From NCBI RefSeq assembly GCF_000013225.1, contig NC_007776.1:1321277-1385276 (forward strand): a stretch of 64,000 nt of DNA. Direction: 5' to 3'. Each line of letters begins with the position of its first letter. Position 1 is the first letter of the stretch. The notes below the pieces were generated by a model. That model ran no database searches. It saw nothing but the letters and a program-made list of their open reading frames with translations, and was not told the origin of the DNA. Positions 1-8,917 of this stretch are shown one piece after another. This stretch comes from Synechococcus sp. JA-2-3B'a(2-13). Lineage in GTDB: Bacteria; Cyanobacteriota; Cyanobacteriia; Thermostichales; Thermostichaceae. Both the position numbers and the translations under genes were made by a program.

Positions 1-2
1 GC

Positions 3-506
3 GTTGTCGTCGTCAACAAGTGGGATGCAGTAGAAAACAAAGATACCCACACCATCAACGAGTTCACCCGCGAGATTCGCGACAGGCTTTACTTTATTGA
101 ATGGGCGCCGCTCCTGTTTGTCAGCGCCCTCACTGGGCAACGCACCCACAAAATCTTTGAGCAGGTGAATACCGTGGTGGCCGCCCACCGCAAACGGGTT
201 CCCACCGCTGTGGTCAACGAAGTGCTCCAGGATGCTCTTGCCTGGCAATCGCCCCCCACCAACCGCCAGGGCAAGCAGGGCAGAATTTACTACGGCACCC
301 AGGTGGCGGATCGGCCCCCCACCTTTGTTCTGTTTGTCAACGATCCCGATTTGTTTAAGGATAACTACCGCCGCTTCCTGGAAAAGCACTTCCGGCAAAA
401 CCTGGACTTTACCGGTACCCCCATTCGCTTTCTCTGGCGCGGCAAATCCGAGCGCTTGGTTGGGCGGGCGGTGCGAAAATTGGAGAGATCCCTGACCTCT
501 CGTTAG
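3..506 (+). CDS. der: GTPase Der (EngA), C-terminal part, cut by window edge
   Basis: Reading from base 3 gives an open frame with the G4 motif NKWD (about residue 5 of the fragment) and the G5-like SAL-TG, followed by the C-terminal KH-like domain ([39 protein letters not shown]) that is diagnostic of Der/EngA, the double GTPase needed for 50S ribosome assembly. The first GTPase domain and most of the second lie before the window. It ends 23 bp before smpB on the same strand, so the two may be co-transcribed. Family assignment is firm; only completeness is unknown. Confidence 0.93.
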   Translation, partial: VVVVNKWDAVENKDTHTINEFTREIRDRLYFIEWAPLLFVSALTGQRTHKIFEQVNTVVAAHRKRVPTAVVNEVLQDALAWQSPPTNRQGKQGRIYYGTQVADRPPTFVLFVNDPDLFKDNYRRFLEKHFRQNLDFTGTPIRFLWRGKSERLVGRAVRKLERSLTSR

Positions 507-529
507 GCCCTCTGGTCTACTGAAAGCCT

Positions 530-994
530 ATGGCTGTGGATCCCAACGTCAAAACCCTGGTTGACAACCGTCGCGCCCGCTTCGAGTACGACATCTTGGA
601 GACCTATGAGGCCGGGATCCAACTGACCGGCACAGAGGTGAAATCGATACGAGCGGGCAAAGCCAACCTGCAAGACGCTTTTGCCCTCTTTCGGGATGGG
701 GAAGCATGGCTGCACAATCTGCACATCTCCCCCCATGACACCGCCAGCAAAGTGTTTAACCACGACCCTACCCGCCGCCGCAAGTTGCTGCTGCACCGCC
801 GCGAGATCGACCGCCTACGGGGCTTGGTGGAACAAAAGGGCCTGACCGTGGTTCCCCTCAAGCTGGTGCTCAACCGCGGCTGGATCAAAGCCCATCTGGG
901 CGTGGCCCGCGGCAAAAAGCTCCACGACAAGCGGCAGGCAATCAAAGAGCGGCAAACCCAGCGGGAGATTCAGCGGGAACTGAAGGAACGATAA
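530..994 (+). CDS. smpB: SsrA-binding protein SmpB
   Basis: A 154-residue protein of normal SmpB length. It shows the family motifs [49 protein letters not shown] and the basic tail rich in K and R after [12 protein letters not shown]. SmpB binds the tRNA-like domain of tmRNA and delivers it to stalled ribosomes. It follows der by 23 bp. An upstream purine stretch (CTGAAAG) is a weak ribosome-binding site. No oddities seen. Confidence 0.97.
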   Translation: MAVDPNVKTLVDNRRARFEYDILETYEAGIQLTGTEVKSIRAGKANLQDAFALFRDGEAWLHNLHISPHDTASKVFNHDPTRRRKLLLHRREIDRLRGLVEQKGLTVVPLKLVLNRGWIKAHLGVARGKKLHDKRQAIKERQTQREIQRELKER

Positions 995-1133
995 ATTTCT
1001 CCCTGAGCCCCTGCTGGCTTCCACGTCGTTTGCCAAGCGCCTTTTTGTATTCTCAGATACAGCGATCTGCAGCGGGATCCCGATGATGGATGTAGTCTTC
1101 CGGCTTTGGATCCCTGTTCTGTTGGAGCTGCCT

Positions 1134-2339
1134 GTGAACTGGAATCTTACCCGCGCTTTTTCTCCCTCGAGAGGCTGGGCTATTGGCCTGGCAGTCGCCG
1201 CTCTACTGGGATCCACCCCCACAACAGCGCAAGAGACCTTCAAAGTGGGCATGGTGCTGGTGGGGCCGATGCAGGATGGCGGCTGGAGCCAGGCGCATGT
1301 GGAGGGCAGCGAATACGTCAAGGCCAAGTTGCCCGGTGTCGAGTTTGATTACCTGGATAAGGTGAACCCGGCGGATCGGCCCAATGTGCGCGCCTCCCAG
1401 GTGGCGGATGACATGATCGCCCGAGGTGCGAAGGTTATCATCTTTACTTCCGATGACCACAAAGACGATGCGATTGAAACGGCCCGCAAGCATCCTGAGA
1501 TCGCAGTTATCCATGCTTCTGGGGACATGGCCTGGAAGGAAGGGAAAAATTACATCGATCTGCCCAACTTGGCCAACATCATGCCCCAGATGGAAGCGAT
1601 GCGCATGGTGGCCGGATGTGCCGCGGCTCTGGGATCCGAAACCGGCAAAATTGGCCTGTTGGGGCCTCTGATCAACGACGAAACCCGCCGTTACGCTGCT
1701 GCCGCCTACTTGGGAGCCAAATACTGCTGGGAAACTTACCGAGATCGTCCTGAAGAGTTGCAGTTCCGGGTGACCTGGATTGGCTTCTGGTTCAACATTC
1801 CAGGGGTTACTTTGGATCCAAGCAAGGTTGCCGATGACTTTTACAACAGCGGCTTTGATGTGGTGATGTCGGGGTTGGATACGCCGGAGGCGGCGGTACA
1901 AGGCAAGCGGGCTGCTGAGGTCGGAAAGCGAGTGCGCTACACCCACTACGGCCTGGCCAGCGGTTGTAACTTTGCGCCCGAAATTTGCCTGGGGGTTTCC
2001 TACTACAACTGGGGGCCTGGCTACAAGCAATTGATCGAGGCGGCTCGCGCGGGCACCTTCGAGAGCCAATTCCTGCGTCCGCCCATCGACTGGTCAGACA
2101 TCAACAACCCGGACACGTCTTCGGCGGGGTTCATCATGGGAGAAGCCCTGGAGCCAGAAGATAGGGCTAAGTTGGAGGAGTTCATCGCCGGCTTGGGGAA
2201 TGGCAGCATTCAGCTCTTCAAGGGGCCGCTCAACTTCCAAGATGGCACGCCCTTCTTGGCTGAGGGGGAAGTGGCCAGCGAGGTCGAGATTTGGTATCTG
2301 GGCCAGTTGCTGCAGGGCATGGAGGGAGCCAGCAATTAG
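1134..2339 (+). CDS. BMP-family (PnrA/Med-like) solute-binding protein
   Basis: A periplasmic binding protein of the Bmp/PnrA family, which in known members captures nucleosides or similar solutes for an ABC importer. The mature part starts FKVGMVLVGPMQDGGWSQAH, the typical first strand and loop, followed by RASQVADDMIARGAKVIIFTS and IAVIHASGD. I chose the GTG at 1134 because GGAG lies six bases upstream and it gives a clean signal peptide (basic NLTRAF, hydrophobic AIGLAVAALLG, then TTAQE). An ATG at 1083 would add 17 residues but has no ribosome-binding site. No lipobox cysteine is seen, unlike many family members. No permease or ATPase gene adjoins it, so the partner transporter is elsewhere. 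It converges on the GST gene with an 11 bp gap. Confidence 0.85.
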   Translation: MNWNLTRAFSPSRGWAIGLAVAALLGSTPTTAQETFKVGMVLVGPMQDGGWSQAHVEGSEYVKAKLPGVEFDYLDKVNPADRPNVRASQVADDMIARGAKVIIFTSDDHKDDAIETARKHPEIAVIHASGDMAWKEGKNYIDLPNLANIMPQMEAMRMVAGCAAALGSETGKIGLLGPLINDETRRYAAAAYLGAKYCWETYRDRPEELQFRVTWIGFWFNIPGVTLDPSKVADDFYNSGFDVVMSGLDTPEAAVQGKRAAEVGKRVRYTHYGLASGCNFAPEICLGVSYYNWGPGYKQLIEAARAGTFESQFLRPPIDWSDINNPDTSSAGFIMGEALEPEDRAKLEEFIAGLGNGSIQLFKGPLNFQDGTPFLAEGEVASEVEIWYLGQLLQGMEGASN

Positions 2340-2350
2340 CGGAAGGCGTT

Positions 2351-2953
2351 CTAGGCTCCGGGGAGGGGGAAGAAGCGGTCGGTGGCTTTCACCCGCTGAC
2401 ACCAGGCTCGGATCTGAGGAAAGGGCTTGAGGTCAAACCCGCCCTGCTCCGCCACATGGGTGTAGGTGAAAAGGGCGAGATCGGCGATGGTGTAGCGGTT
2501 GCCCACAAAAAATGCTTTCCCCTGCAGGTGGCCTTCCATGATCTCCAAGGCCTCTGTTCCAGATTTCAAGTTCTGGGCGATCACGTCAGCATGGGCCTCT
2601 GCTTGGCCGGCCCGCACCCAGAAGCGAGTGGTGGCGATGTAGCGGGCAATGCGGGTTTGTTCAAAAAGCAACCACTTCAAAATCTCGGCCCGTTCCAACT
2701 TGTTTTGGCCGTAGAGGGGGGTGTCTTCTGCCAGGTAGACCAAGATCGCGGCGGACTCGGCCAAGACCGTTCCATCTTCCAGTTCCAAAGCCGGGATCTG
2801 GCCCAGGGGGTTCTTGGCCAGGTACTCGGGGCGGCGGTTTTCTCCGGCCCTGGAGTTGACTTCAACCGTCTCATAGGGGATCCCCAATTGCTTGAGGAGC
2901 AATTCCACTTTGTAGCAATTTCCGGAGGTTGGGATCCCGTACAGTCGCAACAT
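2351..2953 (-). CDS. Glutathione S-transferase family protein
   Basis: 200 residues with an N-terminal thioredoxin-fold GST domain (LRLYGIPTSGNCYKVELLL, residues 1-80, with NPLGQIPALE and ESAAILVYL forming the glutathione site) and a helical C-terminal domain (YTIADLALFTYTHVAEQGGF). The SGNCYK pattern near residue 10 suggests a Ser/Cys rather than Tyr catalytic residue, as in beta-like bacterial GSTs. Expected role is glutathione conjugation or peroxide handling in the cytosol; the substrate cannot be inferred. Monocistronic by position: it converges on the BMP gene and is 98 bp from the Rieske gene end. Confidence 0.9.
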   Translation of the reverse strand: MLRLYGIPTSGNCYKVELLLKQLGIPYETVEVNSRAGENRRPEYLAKNPLGQIPALELEDGTVLAESAAILVYLAEDTPLYGQNKLERAEILKWLLFEQTRIARYIATTRFWVRAGQAEAHADVIAQNLKSGTEALEIMEGHLQGKAFFVGNRYTIADLALFTYTHVAEQGGFDLKPFPQIRAWCQRVKATDRFFPLPGA

Positions 2954-3051
2954 TGTGGTTAACCTCAGCCCAAAGCACCTTACAAAGAACTTCGTCCTAA
3001 CAACGCCAACGGCAACCCAATCAACAAAAACCCTCTGTCCCTAACACTTTT

Positions 3052-4182
3052 TTAGCAGCTTTGTTCTTCCAACTCCTGCATCTGCCGGCGGTATTCCCGC
3101 CCAAAGGCTTGCAGCAACCCTTCTGCATGGGAAAGAGGCCCTGCTTCATAGGCACGGGATCCCACCCCTTGCTGGGTGAGCTCGCACAGGTGCCAATCCT
3201 GTCGATTGGTGCGATCCCACAATTCCACCACCTCGCTGGGATCAAAACCATCCAGCGCCAAGGTCTCCGGCTCAAACAGCCAATCGCAGACAACCCGCGT
3301 CCGGTCGGATCCCTGCGGCCACAGGGTGTGGGTCATGACATAGTCCGGCTGCAGGCTCAAGAATAGATTGGGCATAAGGGTGTAGTAGTAGGCCCGCCGT
3401 TGGTTTTCTCCGCGCACGGTGGAGATCAGGGGCAAGCTGCGTTGGCCACTCATGTTTAGGCTGGTCACATCTGGGTTGAGCAACATGTAGCCGCCCAAAA
3501 AGGGGCCTTCCATCAGGTCGTTGCGACCGCTGCGAGCCGGCGAAAGACGGGCCAATTCCGGGTGAATGAGGGGGCAGTGGTAGCACTCAGAGTAGTTTTC
3601 AAACAGCAATTTCCAGTTGGCCTGAACGTTGTATTCAATACGATGACCTCGCCGCAGAGCGGACAGGTTCCACTCTCGGAAACGACCTTGCAATGGGGCA
3701 AAAACCTCATCGAAGGGCTGAGGATTGCGGCTGAGGTTGACCCAGACGAAGCCTTCCCATTCTGCCAAGGCAGCGGAGTGGAGGGGATAATCTTCACGGC
3801 GAAAGTCTTCCACCTCGTGCATCTGGGGAGCCGCCAACAATTGTCCATCCAGCCCATAGCGCCAGGCGTGGTAGGGGCAAGGGATCCCATCGGCAAAATG
3901 GCCTTGGAGCTCGCTGCAGAGTCGGGTTCCTCGATGGCGACAGTGGTTGAAGAAGGCATGGGCTTGCCCCTTGGGATCCCGTACCAGGATCAGGCTTTCT
4001 CTGAGCACCTGCACCTGCAAAAAGTCTCCGGGTTGGGCCAGATCGGCACTGCGCCCCACGCAGAACCACTGCCGATAAAAAATCCGCTCAATCTCCGCCT
4101 CAAAGCGGCTGGAGGAGACGTAGTAGTGGCCCGGCAGGGTGCGGGCGCCCGGTTGAACCGTAGCGGGATAGAAAGCGGTCAT
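3052..4182 (-). CDS. Aromatic-ring-hydroxylating / GbcA-CntA-like Rieske oxygenase, alpha subunit
   Basis: 376 residues. N-terminal Rieske [2Fe-2S] domain with C-R-H (HCRHRGTRLC) and C-P-Y-H (CPYHAWRYG), then the catalytic domain with mononuclear iron ligands in ENYSECYHCPLIHPEL (conserved N, two H). Length and motif order match the glycine-betaine demethylase/choline or carnitine monooxygenase alpha subunits as well as general ring hydroxylases, so the substrate is open. The open frame continues upstream to 4365, but family homology begins at MTAFYPATVQPG, so I start at 4182. No reductase subunit adjoins. Gene stands alone between GST and era. Confidence 0.85.
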   Translation of the reverse strand: MTAFYPATVQPGARTLPGHYYVSSSRFEAEIERIFYRQWFCVGRSADLAQPGDFLQVQVLRESLILVRDPKGQAHAFFNHCRHRGTRLCSELQGHFADGIPCPYHAWRYGLDGQLLAAPQMHEVEDFRREDYPLHSAALAEWEGFVWVNLSRNPQPFDEVFAPLQGRFREWNLSALRRGHRIEYNVQANWKLLFENYSECYHCPLIHPELARLSPARSGRNDLMEGPFLGGYMLLNPDVTSLNMSGQRSLPLISTVRGENQRRAYYYTLMPNLFLSLQPDYVMTHTLWPQGSDRTRVVCDWLFEPETLALDGFDPSEVVELWDRTNRQDWHLCELTQQGVGSRAYEAGPLSHAEGLLQAFGREYRRQMQELEEQSC

Positions 4183-4419
4183 GGGGCAAAGCAGCGATAA
4201 GAAAAACTGCTGTGGGACTCCAGAGGCTTTGCTATCCAAGCTAACGCAGGGATCCCATCCGGCATCTATTCCAAGCAGATCCAAGGCATTTTTAAGGCAT
4301 TTTTGAAGCATTCCCCCCAAGCACGCCGTGCTGCTCGCGCAAATACCCCAGTCTCCTACCCACAAGGGGAGAGGGGGGCATAAGAACTCCGTCCTGCTGA
4401 CGCAAATGGCTTCTTTCCG
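4183..4419. other. Intergenic region with one small dispersed repeat
   Basis: About 240 bp between the Rieske gene and the end of era. It holds the small dispersed repeat at 4382-4409 and a CCTACCCACAAGGGGAGAGG-type imperfect hairpin near 4356. No gene recognised. Confidence 0.5.
4382..4409 (+). repeat. Small dispersed repeat (SDR) copy
   Basis: Reads AAGAACTCCGTCC then TGCTGACGCAAATGG; a diverged copy of the 24-28 bp family. Intergenic, just after the era stop codon. Confidence 0.75.
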
Positions 4420-5505
4420 CTAGGGGGGCGTAGCGCTGTAGCCCAAGTCGCGCAGAAGGTGCTCAGAGCGCCGCCAGTGGGGCCGCACCTTGACAAACAG
4501 CTCCAGGTACACCTTGCCCAGGATCAGCTTTTGAATCTGCAGGCGGGCTGCCTGGCCGATCCGCTTGAGCCTTTCCCCCCCTTTGCCGATGAGGATCCCC
4601 TTTTGCGAGTCCCGCTCTACATAGAGGGTGGCCAAGATGCGGGTGACGTTGGGGGTTTCTTCCACCTGGTCGATGGTCACGGCCACGGAATGGGGCACTT
4701 CCTCGCGGGTCTGCAGCAGCACCTGTTCTCGGATCAGCTCCGCCATGATGAACCGCTCCGGCTGATCCGTCACCAGATCCGGCGGGTAGTAGTAGGGGCC
4801 GGTGGGCAGCAGATCGATGGTGGCTTGGATCAGGGGTGTCAAACTGCTGGGATCCAAGGCAGACACCCAAACGACAGGAGCGCCGGGGCGCAGGGCTTGG
4901 TAGCTCTCTTGGTGAGCTTGGCGCACGGCAGCATCCCGAGGAAGCAGATCCGCTTTGTTGCAGACGATCAGGCAGGGGGAAGCAGCAGGGATCCGCTCGG
5001 CAATAAAAGCATCCCCGCGTCCTGCCGGCACCGATCCATCCACCACGAAGAGGATCACGTCCACAGCGGCAATGGCTGCCTGGGCGTTGTGTACCAAGAT
5101 TTCCCCCAGGCGGTGGTGGGGTTTGTGGATGCCAGGGGTATCCACCCAGATGATCTGGGCTTGGGGTAGGGAGAGGATCCCCTGCAGGCGGTTGCGGGTG
5201 GTCTGGGCCACGGGAGAAGTGATGGCGACCTTTTGTCCCACCAGGGCATTGAGCAGGGTGGATTTGCCCACATTGGGCCGCCCGATCAGCGCTGCAAATC
5301 CCGACTTGAACCCCGGCGGGGCAACCGGGATCGCAGACAGTTCCCCACTGCTGACACGACCGGGCGCCGATTCCCCTTCTGCTGCAGCAGCGGAGGACTC
5401 TGTCCCGCCGTCGCCAATGGATCCCTGTCCCTCAGGGGAGGGATCCCTCCCGTCTAAAGGAGAATGGGGATGTCCGGCGCTCTGCTCTCGTAGCTCTTGT
5501 GACAT
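4420..5505 (-). CDS. era: GTPase Era with long N-terminal extension
   Basis: Era, the essential 16S rRNA-binding GTPase. G1 GRPNVGKS (residues 75-82), G3 DTPG, G4 NKAD, G5 SAL and the C-terminal KH domain with GILIGKGGERLKRIG are all present, so the core is intact. Era usually has only a few residues before FKSGFVA; here about 67 precede it, rich in S, G, P, E. That extension includes a small dispersed repeat (5393-5420, encoding GDGGTESSA). The ATG I use (bases 5503-5505) consists of the terminal CAT of a HEARO-like element on the + strand, so the element appears to supply the start codon. The frame stays open into the element to 5643, so a start further inside is possible. Confidence 0.95.
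   Translation of the reverse strand: MSQELREQSAGHPHSPLDGRDPSPEGQGSIGDGGTESSAAAAEGESAPGRVSSGELSAIPVAPPGFKSGFAALIGRPNVGKSTLLNALVGQKVAITSPVAQTTRNRLQGILSLPQAQIIWVDTPGIHKPHHRLGEILVHNAQAAIAAVDVILFVVDGSVPAGRGDAFIAERIPAASPCLIVCNKADLLPRDAAVRQAHQESYQALRPGAPVVWVSALDPSSLTPLIQATIDLLPTGPYYYPPDLVTDQPERFIMAELIREQVLLQTREEVPHSVAVTIDQVEETPNVTRILATLYVERDSQKGILIGKGGERLKRIGQAARLQIQKLILGKVYLELFVKVRPHWRRSEHLLRDLGYSATPP
5393..5420 (+). repeat. Small dispersed repeat inside era
   Basis: Reads GAGGACTCTGTCCC then GCCGTCGCCAATGG. It lies in frame within the N-terminal extension of era, outside the GTPase core. Confidence 0.8.
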
Positions 5506-5740
5506 ACTCCCATCGCTGACCCTACGGGTACAGCGTGGGCTTCTCGCTTCATCGGGGAGCCTACGCAAGAACCCTCCACGAGCAGACACGGAATGCCCTA
5601 CCGCGTAGTTGCACCAGATTCCGGCAAAAGCCGTTTTGTGCAACTACTCCCATCATACACCATGTGGGGGTATCTGTATCCCGACACTGACTCTACGAGT
5701 ACAGTGCGGGGCTTAGCTACCCCCACACCCCGACAAGCTA
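5503..5740 (+). mobile_element. HEARO-like (IS605/IscB-type omega-RNA) element without ORF, copy 1
   Basis: About 240 bp, roughly 90% identical to 27220-27458. It starts CATACTCCC right after GTGA (5499-5502), matching the ATGA/GTGA insertion preference I recall for HEARO elements. Internal structure: a terminal hairpin CGCTG-ACCC-TAC-GGGT-A-CAGCG with one unpaired base (near 5516); a 10 bp stem GTAGTTGCAC (5605-5614) with GTGCAACTAC (5638-5647) enclosing CGGC/GCCG; and TGTGGGGGTA (5663-5672) pairing with TACCCCCACA (5718-5727) around a second bulged hairpin CACTG..CAGTG. No transposase or nuclease ORF. Family name is recalled, not searched; the repeat and its structure are seen directly. Confidence 0.6.
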
Positions 5741-5767
5741 AAGGCTCTGTCCCGCTGTCGCGAACGG
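5741..5767 (+). repeat. Small dispersed repeat copy
   Basis: AAGGCTCTGTCCCG then CTGTCGCGAACGG, directly abutting the end of the HEARO-like element and 20 bp after the stop of the SpoIID gene. Confidence 0.75.
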
Positions 5768-5787
5768 CCATAACTTTCACCCAACCT

Positions 5788-7500
5788 CTAGCGGATAGAG
5801 TAGGCTGCTGAGGCGGCAGGCAACTGCAAGGATAGGGATCCCAGCGGGGCCAAGGTGGTGCCGGGGTAGTAGAAAGCGAGGATTTGTGCCGCGTTAAACC
5901 CCTGCCGAGCCAGGGTATAGGAGCCATACTGGCTCAGGCCCACCCCATGGCCAAAGCCGCCACCGATGAAGCGATAGCCTGCCAATCGCTCCCCTTGTTT
6001 CAGAGGCTCTATCCGAAACAGGGTGCTGTACAGGCGAGGAAAAGCCAAGCGTACCTGATCCTTGCGCAAAAGAATCGAGCGGATCCCTTCTGCCGTCTGC
6101 AAGTCCAATTGCATCACCTGCACCCGGCCACTGGCGGAGCGCTCCAGGATCTGCATCCCCGCGATGCTGCTCCAGGTGGGCATCGGGATCCCTAGGTAGT
6201 CTTGGCCGGCCCGCAACTGGGTGTTCAGCTCCTCCAAAGATAGGGAGAACTCCCAGCGGAATAGGCGGGATACTCCTGCTTCGTTGAAGCCCTCTCGCTG
6301 GGCCAAAAACGCCTGGAAGCTGCTCTCCTGCCGCAAATCCAGGGGCTTACCCGGTTGATGGCGCTCCTCGCCCTGCGGAGCACGATGGGCAATATCCGCT
6401 TGCGGGCGTAGGTAGGGGCGCGGATCCCCGTCCCAAACATCTTCAAAGGCCGCCGAGATGCCGCCATTGGTAGAGGAATAGACAGCATCCACCAGCTCGC
6501 CATTGTAGGTGAGCACCAGGCCACTGGTTTGGCGAATGGCCTCGTCAGCCCGCGGGTGGGTTCCGGTCAATCCCTTGTAAACCTGGCAGTGGGTATTGGC
6601 GCAGAGCTGATAATCGTCAACCTGAAAGCGGTGGAGGTTCTTGAGGGCGTAGGTGCGCGCCAAAATCGCCTGGGCAGCCATGGCGGCAAAGGGAGCCCCT
6701 GGCCCCACCTCGTGGGGAACTACCCCCCGCAAATAGGTTTCCAGAGGCACGGCATTGACCACAGTGTAGCTGCCGTAGGCATTGGGCTGAAAGGTGATGG
6801 ATCCGGCATAGTAGTGGTCGTTTACCCGTAGATAGCCGGCATCGGAGGTCACCCTGAGGCGGGTGCGGTGGTAGCGAAAGTGTTCATGAACCCAGCTTAG
6901 CTCCGCCCGTTCGCGTCGCTCCTGCACCTCGAGCCGCACATGGGGGATCCCTTCCTTCTGGGCATACTGCTGAATCTGGATCAGTTGTTGCGGGGTGTAG
7001 GCGCGGTTGGCCCACACCTGCCATTCTTGCGGCTGGGCGATCTCGGTGCTGATGCCCAGAGACTGCCAATGGTTGGCGTTGGCCTCGGCACTCTCAAAAC
7101 TTTTGTGGCTGCTGAGGATTAGACGGTATACGGTTTCCGGGGTGGTCAGGGCGCGATTGACAATGCCGATGCTGACCCGAGGCGTTCGCTGGGTCTGGGT
7201 GCTGCCGTCTGCTTGAGGGAATTCCAGGGTGAGAAGGGATCCCGTCGGCGCCGCCAGCTCCACTTGATCCGTCTCAGAACGGCCAAAGCGTTGCACAATG
7301 CCTATGTGCAGGATTGGGTTTTCGGGGGTGGCCGCCGTGGCCAAGGTCTCTTCACGAACTCCGGTTGCGTCGGCGGCATGGAGCGCCAAGGCCGTCAGCA
7401 ACAGGCCCAAGCCGGAAATGAGGGTGCTCTGTTTGCGCCAGCGGGACGGAGCCCCTAAAAACCGACGGGGTTTGGCAGTGAGAGCCTGACAACTGGCCAT
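5788..7500 (-). CDS. SpoIID/LytB domain protein (putative amidase enhancer), exported
   Basis: 570 residues. The N-terminus (K/R-rich, then LISGLGLLLTALALHAADA) is a signal peptide. Middle region resembles an SPOR-like peptidoglycan-binding segment (TVYRLILSSHKSFESAEANA). The SpoIID domain follows: PLETYLRGVVPHEV, AMAAQAILARTYAL, AVYSSTNGGISA, and GGGFGHGVGLSQYG near the end. In Bacillus SpoIID is a lytic transglycosylase and LytB enhances an amidase; in cyanobacteria the family is taken to act on septal or periplasmic peptidoglycan. The start at 7500 fits the signal peptide. Divergent from the DUF1818 gene. Confidence 0.88.
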   Translation of the reverse strand: MASCQALTAKPRRFLGAPSRWRKQSTLISGLGLLLTALALHAADATGVREETLATAATPENPILHIGIVQRFGRSETDQVELAAPTGSLLTLEFPQADGSTQTQRTPRVSIGIVNRALTTPETVYRLILSSHKSFESAEANANHWQSLGISTEIAQPQEWQVWANRAYTPQQLIQIQQYAQKEGIPHVRLEVQERRERAELSWVHEHFRYHRTRLRVTSDAGYLRVNDHYYAGSITFQPNAYGSYTVVNAVPLETYLRGVVPHEVGPGAPFAAMAAQAILARTYALKNLHRFQVDDYQLCANTHCQVYKGLTGTHPRADEAIRQTSGLVLTYNGELVDAVYSSTNGGISAAFEDVWDGDPRPYLRPQADIAHRAPQGEERHQPGKPLDLRQESSFQAFLAQREGFNEAGVSRLFRWEFSLSLEELNTQLRAGQDYLGIPMPTWSSIAGMQILERSASGRVQVMQLDLQTAEGIRSILLRKDQVRLAFPRLYSTLFRIEPLKQGERLAGYRFIGGGFGHGVGLSQYGSYTLARQGFNAAQILAFYYPGTTLAPLGSLSLQLPAASAAYSIR

Positions 7501-7566
7501 GGCCGCTTTATCCTAAAACACACCCTGTCGATTTTACCCCCATCTTTTTTGGCCTACCTGCAGTGG

Positions 7567-7589
7567 TCGCGTTAGCGGTGCGGAGCACC
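7567..7589 (-). repeat. Small dispersed repeat abutting a start codon
   Basis: On the minus strand it reads GGTGCTCCGCACCG then CTAACGCGA. Its last base touches the ATG at 7590, so it occupies the place where a ribosome-binding site would be. Confidence 0.75.
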
Positions 7590-8021
7590 ATGGATGCTTT
7601 TCCTCGCCTGTCTGTTCCCGACGACGGGTTCCCAATCGCCACGGCGGGACGCCGCCCCTCTTTGCACAAGGGATCCGGCTGGAGGCTGGGCTGGGATCCC
7701 ACCCGTTCCCCTTTTGTTGCCCTGGTGGGGGGAGAAACCTGGGCGCTGGAGCTCACTCAGGAGGAGTGGCAAGCGTTTGTGCAGGGGGTGCAGCGCCTGC
7801 AGCAGGATATGGAGGCCATCGCCTCCCAACTGATGGCGGAGGAGAGCATTACGCTGGAGCAGACTTTCCCTGCTTTGACGTTGATTGCCAGCGGCAGCGC
7901 CACCGCCTGGGGCCTCTACGTGCAATTGCATCAAGGCCGGCGCGGAGAAGGTTTTTGGCCTGCTGATGTTGTCCCTGAGCTGTGCCAGGCCCTCGCCCAA
8001 TGCTTTCAGGAAGCTCTCTAG
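7590..8021 (+). CDS. DUF1818 family protein
   Basis: 143 residues. GSGWRLGWDPTRSPFVALVGG, ETWALELTQEEWQAFVQ and GLYVQLHQGRRGEGFWP match the cyanobacterial and plastid DUF1818 family of unknown function. The domain starts about 25 residues in; the first part (RLSVPDDGFPIATAGRRPS) is not conserved as far as I recall. I use the ATG at 7590, but a GTG at 7563 is in frame through the dispersed repeat. Soluble, no signal peptide. Confidence 0.8.
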   Translation: MDAFPRLSVPDDGFPIATAGRRPSLHKGSGWRLGWDPTRSPFVALVGGETWALELTQEEWQAFVQGVQRLQQDMEAIASQLMAEESITLEQTFPALTLIASGSATAWGLYVQLHQGRRGEGFWPADVVPELCQALAQCFQEAL

Positions 8022-8110
8022 CCCCCTGAAGCCTGCAGTCTGGATCCCTGCCCAGGGTTTTTGGGGCGAAGCTACAACCCCTTGATTCCCTTCAGCGCCT
8101 GAGAGAACCG

Positions 8111-8917
8111 ATGGATCTGCACCATCTGCACACTTACATTCGTCCCCAACAGCTTGAGGACTTGACCGCCTGGGATCCCGGCTGGAACTGGCTGGCCGGG
8201 GGGACTTGGCTCTTCTCCCAGCCGCAACCCCACCTGCGGGGACTGGTCGATTTGCATCCTCTGGACTGGAACGAGCTGGAAATCAGTGCAGAAGGGTTAA
8301 AACTGGGGGCAACCTGTACCTTCCAGCAACTGTTGCAATACGATTGGCCACCCCATTGGCCAGGGATCCGCGCCCTGTGCGAGGGAATGGCGTCTTTGGC
8401 CTCTTTTAAGGTGGCCCACTTGGCAACGATAGGGGGAAATCTCTGCCTGGCCCTGAGTGTCGGTGTCGTAGCACCCGTGTTGATCGCCCTTGAGGCCACC
8501 TACACGCTGATCGATCTGCAGGGATCCCTGCGCCACATCCCCGCTCAGGACTTTCAAACCGGCCCCCAACAAACTCTGCTGCAGCCGGGGGAAGCCTTGC
8601 GATCCATCTGGATCCCGGCCCAACGGCTGCGCGGCCCCAGCACCTTTCAGCGGCTCGGCATCACCCAAACGGATCCCGCCTTGGTGATCGTCGCTGGATC
8701 CCGCGATCCCGACTCAGGCGATTATCGCTTCGGGCTCAATGCCGCCCTTTCACCCCCACAACTGGTGCGGCTGGGATCCCGGCCCAATCCAGAACACCTT
8801 CCCCAACTTTTGGCAGAGCAAGCCCACGGCTGGATCGCGGATTTTCGGGCCAGCGCCCTTTACCGCCAACGCATGAGTGAGGTATTGATTCGCCGCTGTA
8901 TAGACATCTTGGGCTAA
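8111..8917 (+). CDS. FAD-binding subunit of molybdopterin-dehydrogenase type (CoxM/XdhB-like)
   Basis: 268 residues. FAD pyrophosphate loops AGGTWLF (residues 29-35) and ATIGGNLCLA (about 104-113) are the two signatures of the CO/xanthine dehydrogenase medium subunit (FAD_binding_5), followed by the C-terminal CO_deh_flav_C-like part. Normally this subunit works with an iron-sulfur and a molybdenum subunit; neither lies nearby, so partners would be unlinked. Follows the DUF1818 gene by 89 bp on the same strand. The second loop reads GGNLCLA as in active enzymes. Confidence 0.82.
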   Translation: MDLHHLHTYIRPQQLEDLTAWDPGWNWLAGGTWLFSQPQPHLRGLVDLHPLDWNELEISAEGLKLGATCTFQQLLQYDWPPHWPGIRALCEGMASLASFKVAHLATIGGNLCLALSVGVVAPVLIALEATYTLIDLQGSLRHIPAQDFQTGPQQTLLQPGEALRSIWIPAQRLRGPSTFQRLGITQTDPALVIVAGSRDPDSGDYRFGLNAALSPPQLVRLGSRPNPEHLPQLLAEQAHGWIADFRASALYRQRMSEVLIRRCIDILG

